DNA of 64,000 bases from Diphasiastrum complanatum (GCA_029204225.1 CM055107.1:27312572-27376571); one strand, 5' to 3'. Shown: positions 43,684 through 54,195, counted from the stretch's first letter. Translations and numbers: made by a program. Notes: generated by a model not told the origin, from the sequence alone.

Positions 43684-43929
43684 AGATTCTATTCAAGATA
43701 AGCTGTCATAATCTAACAGGCAAGCAATGAATGATAGATCCTACAAATATGTTCCATGAAGCTAATGAGACCAAAGAACCCTCCCTTCCAGTCTATTTGG
43801 GCTTTTTTTTACCAAATAGGCTGGAAGGGAGGGTTCTTTTGTCTCATGTAGCTTCTTGGAACATATCTGTAGGAGCTATCATTCATTGCTTGCCTGTCAG
43901 ATTATGACAGTTTATCTTGAATAGAACCT
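43684..43929. repeat. Long hairpin: ~117-bp arms, 11-bp loop
   Basis: Left arm 43,684-43,800 and right arm 43,812-43,929 are inverted copies with about nine differences including one 1-nt indel, separated by an 11-base T-rich loop. A transcript would form one long, almost perfect duplex. Possible identities are a foldback transposable element, a young inverted-duplication locus feeding small-RNA production, or a hairpin at the edge of the adjacent AATTGC block. No target match in the window was found for the arms. Confidence 0.93.
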
Positions 43930-43935
43930 GCGCCT

Positions 43936-44187
43936 AAAGTGCAACTATGGAAAAGGCACACTATCACATATGATCAAAGCACAGCTTGGCCCCAAAATGC
44001 AAAAGAGCTTTTACACCATTTGCAGGCTTTAGGGTTTACGGAAGTCAATCTGCCAAGTGGCAGGGTCATACATTTAGGGTGTAGGTTGGTGGAAGAGATT
44101 ATATTGTTTACCTTTGGAGGACCATTAAAATTTGTTTTGCTTATGGATATTTTGCATTCTCTTAGTTGTCAGAGTTGTGTCATTTGA
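43936..44187 (+). pseudogene. Exon-like ORF, possibly of the CACTA-type gene
   Basis: 82 codons ending at 44,187; contains ELLHHLQALGFTEVNLPSGR. It begins with GTGCAACTATGGAAAAGG, which nearly repeats GTGCAACTATGGAGAAGG at 43,020, so the block at 43,120-43,930 may lie between two copies of the same exon start. Function not recognised. Confidence 0.3.
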
Positions 44188-44589
44188 GTTGGAGTAATTA
44201 AATGCCATTTTGAGTTCTAACCATATGTAAACTTTTAACTAGCGTACAATATGAGTAATATGTGTAAACTTTCAGGTCATTTTTATTGAAATAACTTGTA
44301 TAGTAATAACATATTTCAACTTTCACGTTTTTCATATAAAGAAAATATGTGCTTGTTAGGGGCCAAAATATCTCTTTATTGTTACAAGTTTGTTGAGGAA
44401 ATACATAATATTAAGCAAGAAATATAGACAAAGTAGGTTAAATAATTTAGGGCTACGAAAGGAGAGAAATCGTAGTGAAATGTCATTGCTTAATAACACT
44501 TGTACAAGAAAATGATCCACAAAGATCGCTGAAACAAGACCTGAAACAATATTATTGTTTTTCATATTTCAGTTGCACCGTATTTATTC
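44188..44589. other. No gene recognised
   Basis: AT-rich sequence between the exon-like ORF and the copia-4 protease remnant. A 70-codon minus frame has no identifiable content. Confidence 0.45.
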
Positions 44590-45437
44590 AAATCTGTTTA
44601 GTTAGGATGCTAGATTGTAGTGAAGATTTTTCATCAAATTTAGGACATACAATACATTTGGTATGAGCTTTGACAGTCCATTCTAAAAACTTACACTAAC
44701 ATTACCTTCTTCGATTATATGTGAGTTGTTGTTTCCGAGGTGAACAATTTTTTTGGTACAATAGGTTGTGTAGTCAATAAACCAATCTTGATGGCTTGTC
44801 ATGTGTTGTGTCAGTCCAAAATCAAAAAACCATTTTCCATCATCACCATGAAGGCATTCTGCTCATTTTCATCTTCCATATTTTGCCTAGAATCGATAAC
44901 TGCATTGGCTTGTTGATATAGTTGCTTCTTCTTTTTTGTTATTGAACTTGAGTATTCTGAGTAAAATAACTTTGTCCTCATATGTAGTTTTGAAGTGACA
45001 TCTCTCACTTCGTAAAGGATACTCAATGTATCCCATGCTTGGGCTTGTTTGATATGGCCAATCTGTGTGTCGGTGATGTTAAGGGTGATTAAGGCAAATG
45101 TCTCACCATCCTGAGCTTCCCCTTGGAAATGACCTACTCATCGACACTAGGAAGTAGTTCAATAGCAATGACTATTTCTCATCATTCTTTGGCCATCAAT
45201 ACGAACTTCATCTTGAATGTCCATAGATGGTAATTTGTACCATCGAGCTTGTCTACCATTAACCCAGACTTCAATTGTGAATCCATTAGGAAGTTACGGA
45301 TGTATTTAAACTAGAGATTGTACAAACTTAAAATAATTTAGCTAGTGTCTACACTATATTATAATCAAAATGTTCTGATACTATATGCTCTACGGACTGA
45401 CTACTTAGATATTAGAGCGATATATGCTTTGATACCA
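44590..45437 (-). pseudogene. copia-4: Gag and protease remnant, minus strand
   Basis: Reading leftward from the primer site: Gag start DKLDGTNYHLWTFKMKFVLM (about 45,200-45,290), a decayed middle, then the protease block GKWFFDFGLTQHMTSHQDWF (44,770-44,830), where the usual DSGA is now DFGL, followed by KKIVHLGNNNSHIIEEGNVS and IPNVLYVLNLMKNL (to about 44,600). Most of the Gag C-terminus and all knuckle sequence are deleted. Several stops. It belongs to a different copia family from copia-1 to copia-3. Confidence 0.75.
45426..45437 (-). other. Primer-binding site of copia-4
   Basis: Plus strand GCTTTGATACCA, that is TGGTATCAAAGC on the minus strand: the Met-tRNA site with one change. It abuts TGTTGGTATT at 45,438, which would be the end of the LTR. 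Confidence 0.8.
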
Positions 45438-47161
45438 TGTTGGTATTAATCAGGATCTAGTTGATAATCCTCGATGCATGAATCTATGTCTATCGTATCC
45501 ATGTCAGCTTCAATAAATCAAAGCTTTGAAGTCGATGAGATTAAAACAGTTGATTTCGTAGACGTTCATTAGATGAAATATGGGCTTGAAGAAGGCCTTT
45601 CTAAAAGATGTCTTTTTATTTTTTTTCTCATTTGATAAACTATTGATATCAGGCTTCTACGTTACGTATCTTGTCTCAAATTAAAATAAACAAAAGATGT
45701 TTTAAATAAATAAATGTTTCATGGGGAAGCATGTGGAAATGCGATTGGATTTTGAGGCCTACCCTTCCAACTCATCATTGTCCGAAGGGACCCAACCAAA
45801 TTTAAAATGGATATGTCAAAAGGCTATGCATAGTCAAAATGAGTAACTCGAGACAATTTTAATGAGAATACTTTGTCAAATTATGGTTTCCTACTTAACT
45901 AGAGTTAACCCATAACAGCAAAAAGTTCAGTGTTCCAAAATTTTGTTTACACTGATTCTCTTCAAGCTATAGCTTTCTACACATAATGAATGGCGCCATC
46001 AAGAAAATCGTGCTCCTCAATAGTGCCTCTCTTCAATGAGAAACATGACAAGGAATTATGGGCGCCCAGAAAGTATTCAAGAAACTCTTGGGTTTGTTGC
46101 ACCCATCATCAAAAGGAAAATTTAAAAAAAGCAAGAAGAAAAAACTATCATTTCGATCTTATTGGAAGGCCAGAATTATGGATTTCAAAACATTGTCAAG
46201 AGGAAAATCTATATATGAAATATTAGTTTAACATGTGTATATGCATTCAGGACTAAATTGTCATGATCACAAAAAAAGCAACTGTGAGTATTGATATATT
46301 ATTTGCACTTCTATTTCTTTCATTCTAGATCATTTATTTCTAAAGTGTTAATGTGATCATTTTTCTTTTGCAGATTTATGTCCTTCCAATATATGCAACA
46401 ATTCTCTCAAGATGCACTCCTAGTCTATTTTATCCATTAGACAGCATCATCAAAGAAAAAACATCTCAGGAGATCAACGTTCACGATTCCTCTTACAACT
46501 TAGAGATATCATTCCAAGGCACGGAATAAAACTCAATAACGTTTCCAAAAGATAGGATGAATCAAATTGTAGTGAATATAATACTTGGAACTTTTCGACG
46601 GCTCCCAATCCAAATGACCCGCTAAGAAATCTGAGATCGGAGGTTGCTTTCTTGAACACTTCGACTTATGTTCCTTCAAACTCTTATTTGACTGATAGTT
46701 GGAGGCTTCTTATCTTCAACAATAGATGGTTTCATGAATAGCACTAGAATCACCACAGCAATAGGAAATTTCTATTCATAATTTTGACATGAAGTCAGGA
46801 GGAATTCCATGTGTATCGTGGACTTCAGACGAGTAATGATGAATTTATGGTGACTGCTGGACAGTCCTTCAGAGCCTGCAGAAGTGCGGTTGACTACACA
46901 GAAGTGTGAATGTTGTGTAAAAATGCACTCAGTTTCACCAGTAAATAGCAGAGGTGTTGCCCTCAGATGTTCAAAACAAGGTTCCGAAATCAGGAATCTT
47001 GAAGGTTGTTCAGAACTGATGCATCTATGTCAACAATGGTTGGCAACTCATCAAATTAAAAGTACTTTCAAATGTCTCTTCAGTAGCGATGGAAAGCAGA
47101 AACCAATTTATCCTTCATTCTCTATGAATGAACAAGATGCTCTATCTGTATCTCTAGTAGC
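45438..47161. other. Start of copia-4 LTR, then no recognised gene
   Basis: The left end is the border of the copia-4 LTR (minus direction); its other end cannot be set because no second copy is seen. Two plus frames, 45,990-46,226 (78 codons) and 46,884-47,294 (136 codons), have no similarity I recognise, and the second runs into the dispersed repeat at 47,162, so I do not treat them as genes. Confidence 0.45.
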
Positions 47162-47504
47162 GATCACTAATGCACTCTTCATGGATCTAACTCTCAATGA
47201 ACATGTGACCTCAATTGCAAGTATACAAAAGCATGAAGTTAATAACAAATCAATCTTCAATAACTCAATCCTCGTAATAAAGTTCAATCCATAGGAAGAC
47301 ACACTAGAAATGAATCCAGAGATGTAGAATGAAGATCCCTCAACTCATTTCTCTCTTGAATATATGGAATCAAATTTCATAATGAATTCCTCTTTCTCTC
47401 TCAAAAACTAAGCTCCCTTAAAAACTAATAGGCTCACAATAAGGAAAATCTCCAAGCTTTTATAGGAGATGGGGAGGCTTTGCCACCTTGGAATGAAGCC
47501 AAGG
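47162..47504 (-). repeat. Dispersed repeat, copy A (LTR-like)
   Basis: 343 bp that recur at 58,334-58,695 in the same orientation with few differences. On the minus strand a CTATAAAAGC motif lies near 47,455-47,465, the usual TATA of a plant LTR, so both may be pieces of one LTR family on the minus strand. Confidence 0.75.
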
Positions 47505-49085
47505 TGGTGGGTATCTCATAATCATACCGTAAAGACTTTTTGCTCACCACCCATGTGCTTTCGTCATGTAACTTTTACTCCCATTTAAGTGTGCATGGAG
47601 GCCTTGCATCTAAGGCAAGGCCCCTTGACCAAAGTCAAGGGTCTTTAAGGTTGTGGTCTCGCTTTAATACAAGGAAGGGGAGACTCTTCATTTTTCTTTC
47701 TTTTTGCTCTTTTCATTTTGTCAAGTTGAAATGTCCCATAGTACTTGCAGTGGGTCATACCCATTTAGGACTGGCCTTGTCTCTAGAGGGTTGCACCTTG
47801 TCTCTCAAGCTCTTGTCCTTTTATCCCAATATTACTTTGAGTGATGTTTGCCTTCCCTTAGATCTGTTTTGTTGGTTTGTTGGTGATTTGCACAGGAACA
47901 CCTCCTGATGGGTTGATGTCGATTTTCTTCAAGTTCTTCGGTCTCGGATTTCTTTCTAGGTCTCAAGGAAAAGGACGTCTTGCAAAATCTCAAATATGTT
48001 TTTATATTAAAAACTTGAGGTTACATAGATGAAATCAGGCGTTCATCAGCCTAAATAAAACTTAATAACCAATTCTAAGGCTAATTTTATTTAAAAACTC
48101 TGTAGTTTTATTTGGGTGAACTGGGACTCCTTCGACATGGGCTATACTGGCCAAATCCATGTCAGTCACACACTGATTTAATCAACTTTTCTTAGAAACT
48201 ATACAAGATATTGCATAAAACTTTGAAAATTAGCTCAATTTTGTGTGCTAAAAAATTGGCTAACACTTTGGAGACTTCCACTGGGGATGTGGTCCCACAT
48301 AACGGACCCAGCAAAATTCTATTTATATTGATTTATGCAGAATCAGTTTATTCCATTGTGTAATGCTAACTGCTCATTGTGAACTGCATGGTAATGTAGT
48401 TTGGGTTCATAATTCTCTCATCCATCATGGAGTATGGTTCTCAGTAACAATATCCAAGGCCATTGATTAAGCCCTAGAATCAAATAGTGACAGATCTTCA
48501 TGATACTTGCATCATATCCATCCCGTGCACCTCGATTGGCTTATGCTCTGACTCCCAGAAGATTTTCTATATGCCCATCTCAGATCCATGCATGTCGGGG
48601 ATATGCTAATGCAATCTCTTTATAAGGCAATGAATAATGGGTGCAGTTGATTTCGATAATTGTCTAGAGGTGTCATTGGAAAGTGCAAGTGGATGTATTC
48701 TTTTTGTCCACTCATTTTCCAAAAAGGGCTTTTAAAGACTCACCCTCATCGCTCAATTTTTTTTTTTTACACACACACACACACACACACATATATAGGT
48801 ATATACATCACTCACATATCCCACTTGTAATGTTAACCGTGTCCCCATTTTTCCTCTCTGACTCACCCTATGCTCCTAAATCTTGCACTCATGCCCTTTC
48901 AAATGATATATACAAAGTATATTCCCTCAATAATGCTATGTAATTATGTATAGATGGATGCATCAGTTGGTATTGAGAGATATTGTTCACATAATCTGTG
49001 CATATATGATGCGAGTGTCACGTGAGTGTACTCATGTTTTCTTTTTCTTTTTCTCATTTTTTTTTTCATATGTATTTCCTATCTA
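47505..49085. other. No gene recognised; short (AC)n tract
   Basis: Non-coding, AT-rich. A T-run followed by about 12 AC units lies at 48,761-48,792 and turns into TATATA. A 122-codon plus frame at 47,540-47,908 has no similarity that I recognise. Confidence 0.5.
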
Positions 49086-49640
49086 CTAATAGGCTCTCTT
49101 GCATACATTTGTCCTCAAACCTATTATTTCTTTCCCAAAAGCATGCGTAAATTTGGTATTGAGACCATCTATAAAAATAGGATCTGCACCCTCTAAGAAT
49201 TGATGTAAAAACATCTCATTTAGGACCTTCCTATCTTTGGTAGTCTTGTCTCGAAGTTTCAAATACAGAATTGTGTCAAAACCTTCCTCCATGACTTCAT
49301 TGGGATTGCACCATCTTTTCTTTGGATTGATCTTTGTAGGTTTGTTTTGATGGCCCCAAGGTATGATTAACCAGCTTACCAAGCATTCGGAATAATATCC
49401 TGCTAGTCTAACTGTAGTATCTTTGTTATATCTAGGTAGGATGGCATATCTTTCTAGGATTTGACATGACTCTATATAAGTCTCAAAAGACCCTGCTAGT
49501 GGGATTATAGTCCATTTGAACAGGGGTTGAGTAATGGAAAAAGGCCGAAGCTCAAAAGTATGATTACTCAAAGGAAATTCTACACTAGGAAGATATAACA
49601 CATATGAACCGAATTCTTCCATAAACTTCTTATCAGCCAA
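49086..49640 (-). pseudogene. ORF of unknown function downstream of archaeal-type RNase H
   Basis: 184 codons, open, starting MADKKFMEEFGSYVLYLPSV. Features: aromatic- and basic-rich, a WLIIPWGHQNKP stretch, KKRWCNPNEVMEEGFDT and EMFLHQFLEGADPIFIDGL. Not a standard Retrotrans_gag domain. It lies about 700 bp beyond the RNase H ORF on the same strand, with broken Lys/Glu-rich sequence between, so both may come from one gypsy-like element. Its role could be structural (Gag-like), by position only. Confidence 0.4.
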
Positions 49641-50330
49641 TATCTCCCTTCCTTTAGCAGGACATGTAAGAAAATGGCCTCGATATACTAGTGTAAGATC
49701 TACTTTTTTTCTATTTTCTGGTATTCACACAACCTTTTAGCTAGTAGAGAAACAATAGTCTTTGTAGCAGGTAGTTCAGCACAAAGACTAGCTATAGTTT
49801 TTTCTTGACTTTTTAATTGCTCTTTGTATCGGATCTTCTGAATCTTGATTTCAACCTCCAAGTCTTTATGCTCATGCTTCCAAAAATCTTGATCTTTTCT
49901 TAGGCTCTATAATTCATTTTTGCTCCTTATGTCGGCTTTTTCTAATCTTTTAATCTATGTCTTACAATCAAATATTTCTCTCTTCGACCTTGTCTTTTCA
50001 CTTGTCAACAGATTCCTAAGTGTTTCTTTATCTCTCATGGGGATGCTTGATTGTTGTGGGGTTCCCATAATATGATTATCTGAAAAGTTGTACCTGTCCC
50101 TGAAGGAGCCAACAAAAAGAGTTCTAAAAACCAGCAATACAATTACATATTCTTTCCTATGTTGTATGCATAATCCCTTGAGCTATCCTCCCACCAAAAC
50201 TCTTGAAACAAGTCTTATTTAATTCCTGGCATATGAAGGCTTGTATTTGTGTTACAAGATTGTTCTTGGGTCTCTAAAATTTGGCAAAGAATCTTCTCTA
50301 CCCTTCGTATTCCAAAGGCGGATTCAATCT

Positions 50331-50810
50331 TCAAGGCCACCCATAAGTCGAGATCGTAGTACTAAATTGTGGTGAAGTCCACCCTTCTGGTGCAAAATAG
50401 TAGTACAAATCATGTTGAAATTCTAGATCAGCTAGGAGGTCACAATCGTTGTTTCTATGCCTAGGTATCTGAATCCACTCTATGTGGTAAAAGTGTCTTT
50501 CGGTCTCGTGGGCGGTTGCTGCATAGGCTTTCAAGTTTTGATCTGCAATTCGATATTTCCCGTTCATACCATATATCACAAGTTGTGAGTCTCCCATATT
50601 CTTTATAGAGGATATATTTCTTTGTGCTCTCACTGTCATTTGCAAACCCAAAATAAGTGCTTTAAACTCTGCCATGTTGTTGGTGAATCTCTCACCGATA
50701 TAAACTCCCATGCTAGCCACTTCTACTCCTCCTGTGTCTCTTAGGATTGCACCAATGGCTTCTCTCTACTCAGTATCTCTAGAGGACTTATCAAAAAACA
50801 ATGAGTATGG
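50331..50810 (-). pseudogene. Archaeal-type RNase H, minus strand, near-complete
   Basis: Frame 50,810 to 50,331 with one TAG (50,766-50,768). RVT_3-type RNase H: FFDKSSRDTE (first Asp), REAIGAILRDTGG, NNMAEFKALILGLQMTVR (Glu), NMGDSQLVIYGMNGKYRIAD (second Asp) and HIEWIQIPRHRNNDCDLLAD (last Asp). All catalytic positions are present, unlike the copy at 30,360. It is upstream of the ORF at 49,086-49,640. A host RNase H gene cannot be excluded, but lack of introns and the surrounding repeats favour an element. Confidence 0.75.
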
Positions 50811-51049
50811 TTTATTTTCATCTCCCTTCATTGTCTCCGGAGGAGTTATAGCAACTATACAAATTTTTTTTTTTATGGAATGAAAAAAAAAATTTCTCTA
50901 CACCCACAACTCGTCTATCTTCTAGATGTTCATTAGATGAGGTGGGTAGGTGACAATAGTTGTGCCCCAATGCAGACCACCCATAAAGGTAGTGATCTTG
51001 TGCTGCAATCTCCAAGGAATACTTCGCTTGGAAGGTTGAAAATAGGCTT
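50811..51049. other. No gene recognised
   Basis: Spacer between the RNase H ORF and the copia-5 remnant, with a run of T and A bases near 50,870-50,895. Confidence 0.4.
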
Positions 51050-51500
51050 AGATTGTCTTTCTGACAAGGATTGCTTCTGAAATTTCATCCAATGGCGATG
51101 TGCTTCATTCTAGAATGAAACATTGGGTCTTTTGTCATATGAATAGCAAAGGTGTTGTCCATGTGCAGGATCAATGGTTCATCGGTGCTCCCATTCTAGT
51201 CCATTTAGAAACTGCTTGAGCCAAGTCAACTCATTGGCCATTTTGGCTGTAGCAACATATTTTGCCTCACATGATGATTGGGCAGTTATTGTATCTAGAT
51301 AACAGCCACATCAGCTGCTATGGTGCATCCTCTTCAGATGCTTTTACTATCATCTTTCAGGGACGCCCAACTTGCATTATTATATGATTCAATTTTGAAT
51401 CCTACACCACGACGATAACATAGGCCATAGTCCTTTGTGCTCTACAGATATTGCATGATCTTCTTGGCGATCTTCCAATGTGTTGGACCTAGATTCATAT
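51050..51500 (-). pseudogene. copia-5: RNase H remnant, minus strand
   Basis: Reading leftward: LGPTHWKIAKKIMQYL, STKDYGLCYRRG, then after stops EPLILHMDNTFAIHMTKDPM and FHSRMKHIAIG. These match the copia RT-to-RNase H junction and RNase H end (compare IIFCDNQSAQRMASNPIFHA in copia-1). Frames are broken throughout. The Gag-to-RT interior is gone: the primer sites at 51,629 and 51,674 lie only about 130-170 bp away. Confidence 0.75.
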
Positions 51501-51626
51501 TAAATTGGCTCAGTCTGAACACTGCGTAAGAATTTTTTGTTGCGTATTGTCTACCAAAAGTACATCAAAGAATGAATTAGCCTTCTGTAAGGCTTATGCT
51601 CCATTGCTTATCATTCTGCTTGTTGG

Positions 51627-51685
51627 CTCTGATACCAATCTGTTGGTGGTTCGTGAGATGGAAATTATCAACTCTGATACCACAT
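51627..51685 (-). other. Two Met-tRNA primer-site copies 45 bp apart
   Basis: Plus-strand GGCTCTGATACCAATCTGTTG (about 51,627) and AACTCTGATACCACATCTGTTG (about 51,671) each hold the complement of TGGTATCAGAG followed by ATCTGTTG. One is the primer site of copia-5; the second is a local duplication of about 45 bp or the site of a related element. The sequence to the right (CAACA on the minus strand) would be the LTR end. Confidence 0.6.
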
Positions 51686-51893
51686 CTGTTGAGTGAATGC
51701 CTACAGATGAAAGACAACAATAATGATAATGAAAGAACAGTAATAACTGTGTTTAACAGGATCATGGATTACTTGGAGAATGGAGATTATGAGCTGTTCT
51801 TTTGTGTTGAATAAGATTATCAGTGTAGGAGTCTTAGACTGCCGTGAAAGAGAGATTGCAGAAATGATTAGGCATCTGAGACAGCCATGCAAT
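51686..51893. other. LTR-like sequence or CENH3 3' remainder
   Basis: Lies between the copia-5 primer-site copies and the CENH3 stop. On the minus strand one frame gives LDCMAVSDA right after the T-run, loosely like the loop 2 region of H3, but it soon stops. The right part should be the end of the copia-5 LTR (ends CAACA). The border between the two cannot be placed. Confidence 0.3.
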
Positions 51894-52190
51894 CTAAAAA
51901 AAAAGACTAATATAATCTTCAGCAGCCTCCTGAAGGCACTGAAGAGCACTCAATGTGAATCTACCATGCTGTTCGAGATCATTTTTTGTTATGTTCCGGA
52001 CAGCACGGTAGTATGGAGATCTTGGGATCAACATAGTTGTTGACCTCTGATACTTGCGTATCTCAGAGAGCCACCTATTGCGGTTGCGCGTTCTAGGTCT
52101 AGCAGGGGGTGTGATGGCAACCGTAGGAGATGAGGATGAGCCAGGAGAGAAGAAGTCTCTCCTTGTCTGCTTTCTCCTATCCATGGGCAT
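51894..52190 (-). pseudogene. CENH3-like (centromeric histone H3) segment, C-terminally truncated
   Basis: 98 codons, ATG at 52,190 (a second ATG two codons on is in better context). Basic N-terminal tail of about 38 residues (MDRRKQTRRDFFSPGSSSS, then ARPRTRNRNRW) followed by the first half of a histone fold: EIRKYQRSTTMLIPRSPYY (alpha-N and alpha-1), RAVRNITKNDLEQHGRFT (loop 1) and LSALQCLQEAAEDYISLF (alpha-2). The LIP motif, VR.IT, R-F/W-T and LQEAAEDY, plus a loop 1 one residue longer than canonical H3, point to CENH3 rather than H3.1/H3.3. The frame stops within a run of nine T before loop 2 and alpha-3. Either an intron begins here, or the copy is truncated. No intron is seen in the tail or first helices, where plant CENH3 genes usually have some, which suggests a retrocopy or gene fragment. 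The function, if intact, is to mark centromeric chromatin. Confidence 0.72.
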
Positions 52191-52509
52191 GAACTATCTG
52201 ATAGCGGACTTGTGTGTGAAGGTTAGGATGAGAAGGAAGGGATGATAAAGAACTCGCAGAGGACCGCTATGTACGGACAAAATGTATGGTATATTGGACC
52301 TATGCGAGCCGATTATCAGAGAGAACGATTAGATTTGAGGAAAGACCCACAAGTGCGATATGGGGTGACATGTAGGAAGAGGTATCGGACCTGTGCGCAT
52401 GGAAGGTAGTAGGAGGAATTTTGATCGTGAAGGGCGCACACAAATGCGATATGTGGAGTGAAAAAAAAAACAAAAAAAATTCATCGAAATTTGTGACTTT
52501 ATATCAAGG
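52191..52509. other. Spacer upstream of the CENH3-like ORF
   Basis: No ORF. In the minus direction this is the sequence 5' of the CENH3-like ATG. It has an in-frame TAG two codons before that ATG, so the ORF does not extend further upstream in the same exon. Confidence 0.5.
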
Positions 52510-52791
52510 TTCACACGTGCGAAAGAACGTCCTGTCACACGTGTGGGAGTTGTACGGACAAATGCGAGTGCGACATGTTTCACTTTGTCACACTACACGT
52601 GTGGGATTTGTACGACTGAATGCGAGAGTGACATGTGTTTATAAGCACTCGAATGAATACGCGACATGTGTCTAGGTGTCATTTCACATGTTTGCAAGTG
52701 TCATCTCACACGTGCTTGCGCTTGTTGTCGAATTGAAAGTAGACACATGTCATACATCCGTTGACCACACGTGCAAAAATTTAGTATAAAT
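52510..52791 (+). promoter_or_regulatory. Promoter-like region: five CACGTG boxes and a TATA box
   Basis: CACGTG occurs at 52,514, 52,538, 52,596, 52,709 and 52,768, most inside ACACGTGTG or CACACGTGC, followed by TATAAAT at 52,785-52,791. Two head-to-tail units of about 58 bp (52,535-52,592 and 52,593-52,650) carry the second and third boxes plus a TTGTACG...TGCGAG stretch. The first ATG of the plus-strand gene is 226 bp after the TATA. CACGTG is the plant G-box bound by bZIP and bHLH factors, so stress- or light-linked control is plausible but inferred. Confidence 0.6.
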
Positions 52792-53016
52792 GGCACGAAA
52801 ACCGAATAATTTTTTACCTTTTGCATTCTCAAAATTAGCGACATATCGCTTTTGTGCGCGCTCATTTCTGTCCGTTTGCTTGCAAGTATACCTACTCGTG
52901 CACAAGTGCGATATTCTATATTTGTTTGCCATACATATCCATCTTCTGCGCCATTTTGATTGTTAGTCTTGGTTCACTTCTCCCGCACACACAAGTGTGA
53001 TATTCACGCTACTGCC

Positions 53017-54195
53017 ATGGCCTCTTCCTCATCATCCTCACGAGAATCAGGCTTGAGTTCATTTCTGAGTGAATTTGAGATTATTGGAAATCTGGACTAC
53101 TTCCACAGCCTATTCAGGCCTTATCTACAGTTTTTAGGACTGCACAACCAAATTCTGACATATTTTATGAACATTATGTCAGATTCAGAGATATACTTAG
53201 CAAGCTTGCTTTCTCCATAGGCCAGCTCTAGTACATGCATTATACTGATCTTGTTCATTTCTTCCCAGCTTTTAGACATAGACTAAATAGAATGTTCACC
53301 AAATTGTTTGATCTTTTCAAAAGTAGTTCTATGTGTCCGTATTGCAACAAGAAATGTCGATTGGTTGAATATCAGAGTGGTTTCGTACTTTTTTTTTTTC
53401 AGTTCAGATCCCAGATGATGATGAGTTTCCTGTTGCTGACCCTCCTTTTGCACCCTCCTCTGTTCAGTCAACCATTAAGGATATCAGTCACTTTCTTATC
53501 AACACTCCTGATAAAGAAAGTGACTTCATTGATTTAAATAATGGTGTTCTCCATGATTCTTTCATTGGCCAAAATACATCTGATGATGAATCCAAATCTA
53601 TGGAGGATTCGAAATGTCTTTTTAATTTGTCTATATATTATATTAATGACGATGTATATTTTACTACTACTAATTTACATAAATTTTTTGACTATCGTGA
53701 GGACGAGGTTCTATGCTTATTATCCGGCGCAATTTCCAAATTCTCCGACTTTGTAGATTTTGAGTCAGATGACCTTGTTGCTGGTATCGATTTTGATAAT
53801 GAGGAGGGTCTTATGACCGGTGAAGAATGCCCGAATAAGACTTTATCAAATATAGCTGAGGATGGGTGAGGCAGACCATCCGATGAAGAATTCACGACAT
53901 TTCAATCCCAGATGGGCTTCCCTCGTCCATCATTAATGCATTTCACTGATGATTCCACTTCAGTACGTGGTCATTATATTGATCATCCTGATCTGGTTGT
54001 TGCTGATGATGAAGAATGTGTAAGTGTTTAATCTTCCTTGCATTTGAATGTTTTCAATCACTGAATGTGTTTTTGCTAACATATTTCCTATTGCAGGATG
54101 CTCTCATTTTGCTGCGAGACGAGGTGGTTTCAGACAACACGCATCCTTGTTCCAGAGGGACAGTGGACTGGGCCACTATCTTCGGCATTTCTTGA
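53017..54195 (+). pseudogene. Intron-containing gene, CPYC motif and acidic region, frame-damaged
   Basis: ATG at 53,017 (MASSSSSSRESGLSSFLSEF), 226 bp after the TATA box. The frame stops at 53,218, but a neighbouring frame carries on sensibly with FPAFRHRLNRMFTKLFDLF and MCPYCNKKCRLVEYQSG, then a T-run at about 53,390. From 53,410 a third frame gives an acidic segment (DDEFPVADPPFAPSSVQSTI ... FLINTPDKESDFIDLNNG ... FESDDLVAGIDFDNEEG) with one TGA near 53,867. A GTAAGT donor at 54,020 and an acceptor TTTCCTATTGCAG ending at 54,096 define a 77-bp intron; the frame stays open across it (DEEC then DALILLRDEVVSDN) and stops at 54,193. Family not known. Its convergent partner at 54,505-56,921 suggests both belong to a DNA transposon. 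Confidence 0.5.
54020..54096 (+). other. Candidate intron (77 bp)
   Basis: GTAAGT donor, a GCTAAC branch-like motif about 20 bp before the end, a pyrimidine run and CAG. Removal joins two open frames in phase. Good plant-type intron on sequence grounds. Confidence 0.7.

Noticed and set aside
43684-43929. Calling the hairpin a microRNA gene
   Set aside because: Arms are far longer and more uniform than a typical plant microRNA precursor and no mature sequence or target can be shown; kept as an inverted repeat.
46884-47294. 136-codon plus frame with Cys residues
   Set aside because: Runs into the dispersed LTR-like repeat at 47,162 and shows no family signature.
49086-49640. Calling this ORF a Gag
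   Set aside because: No Retrotrans_gag motif or knuckle visible; only its position suggests it.
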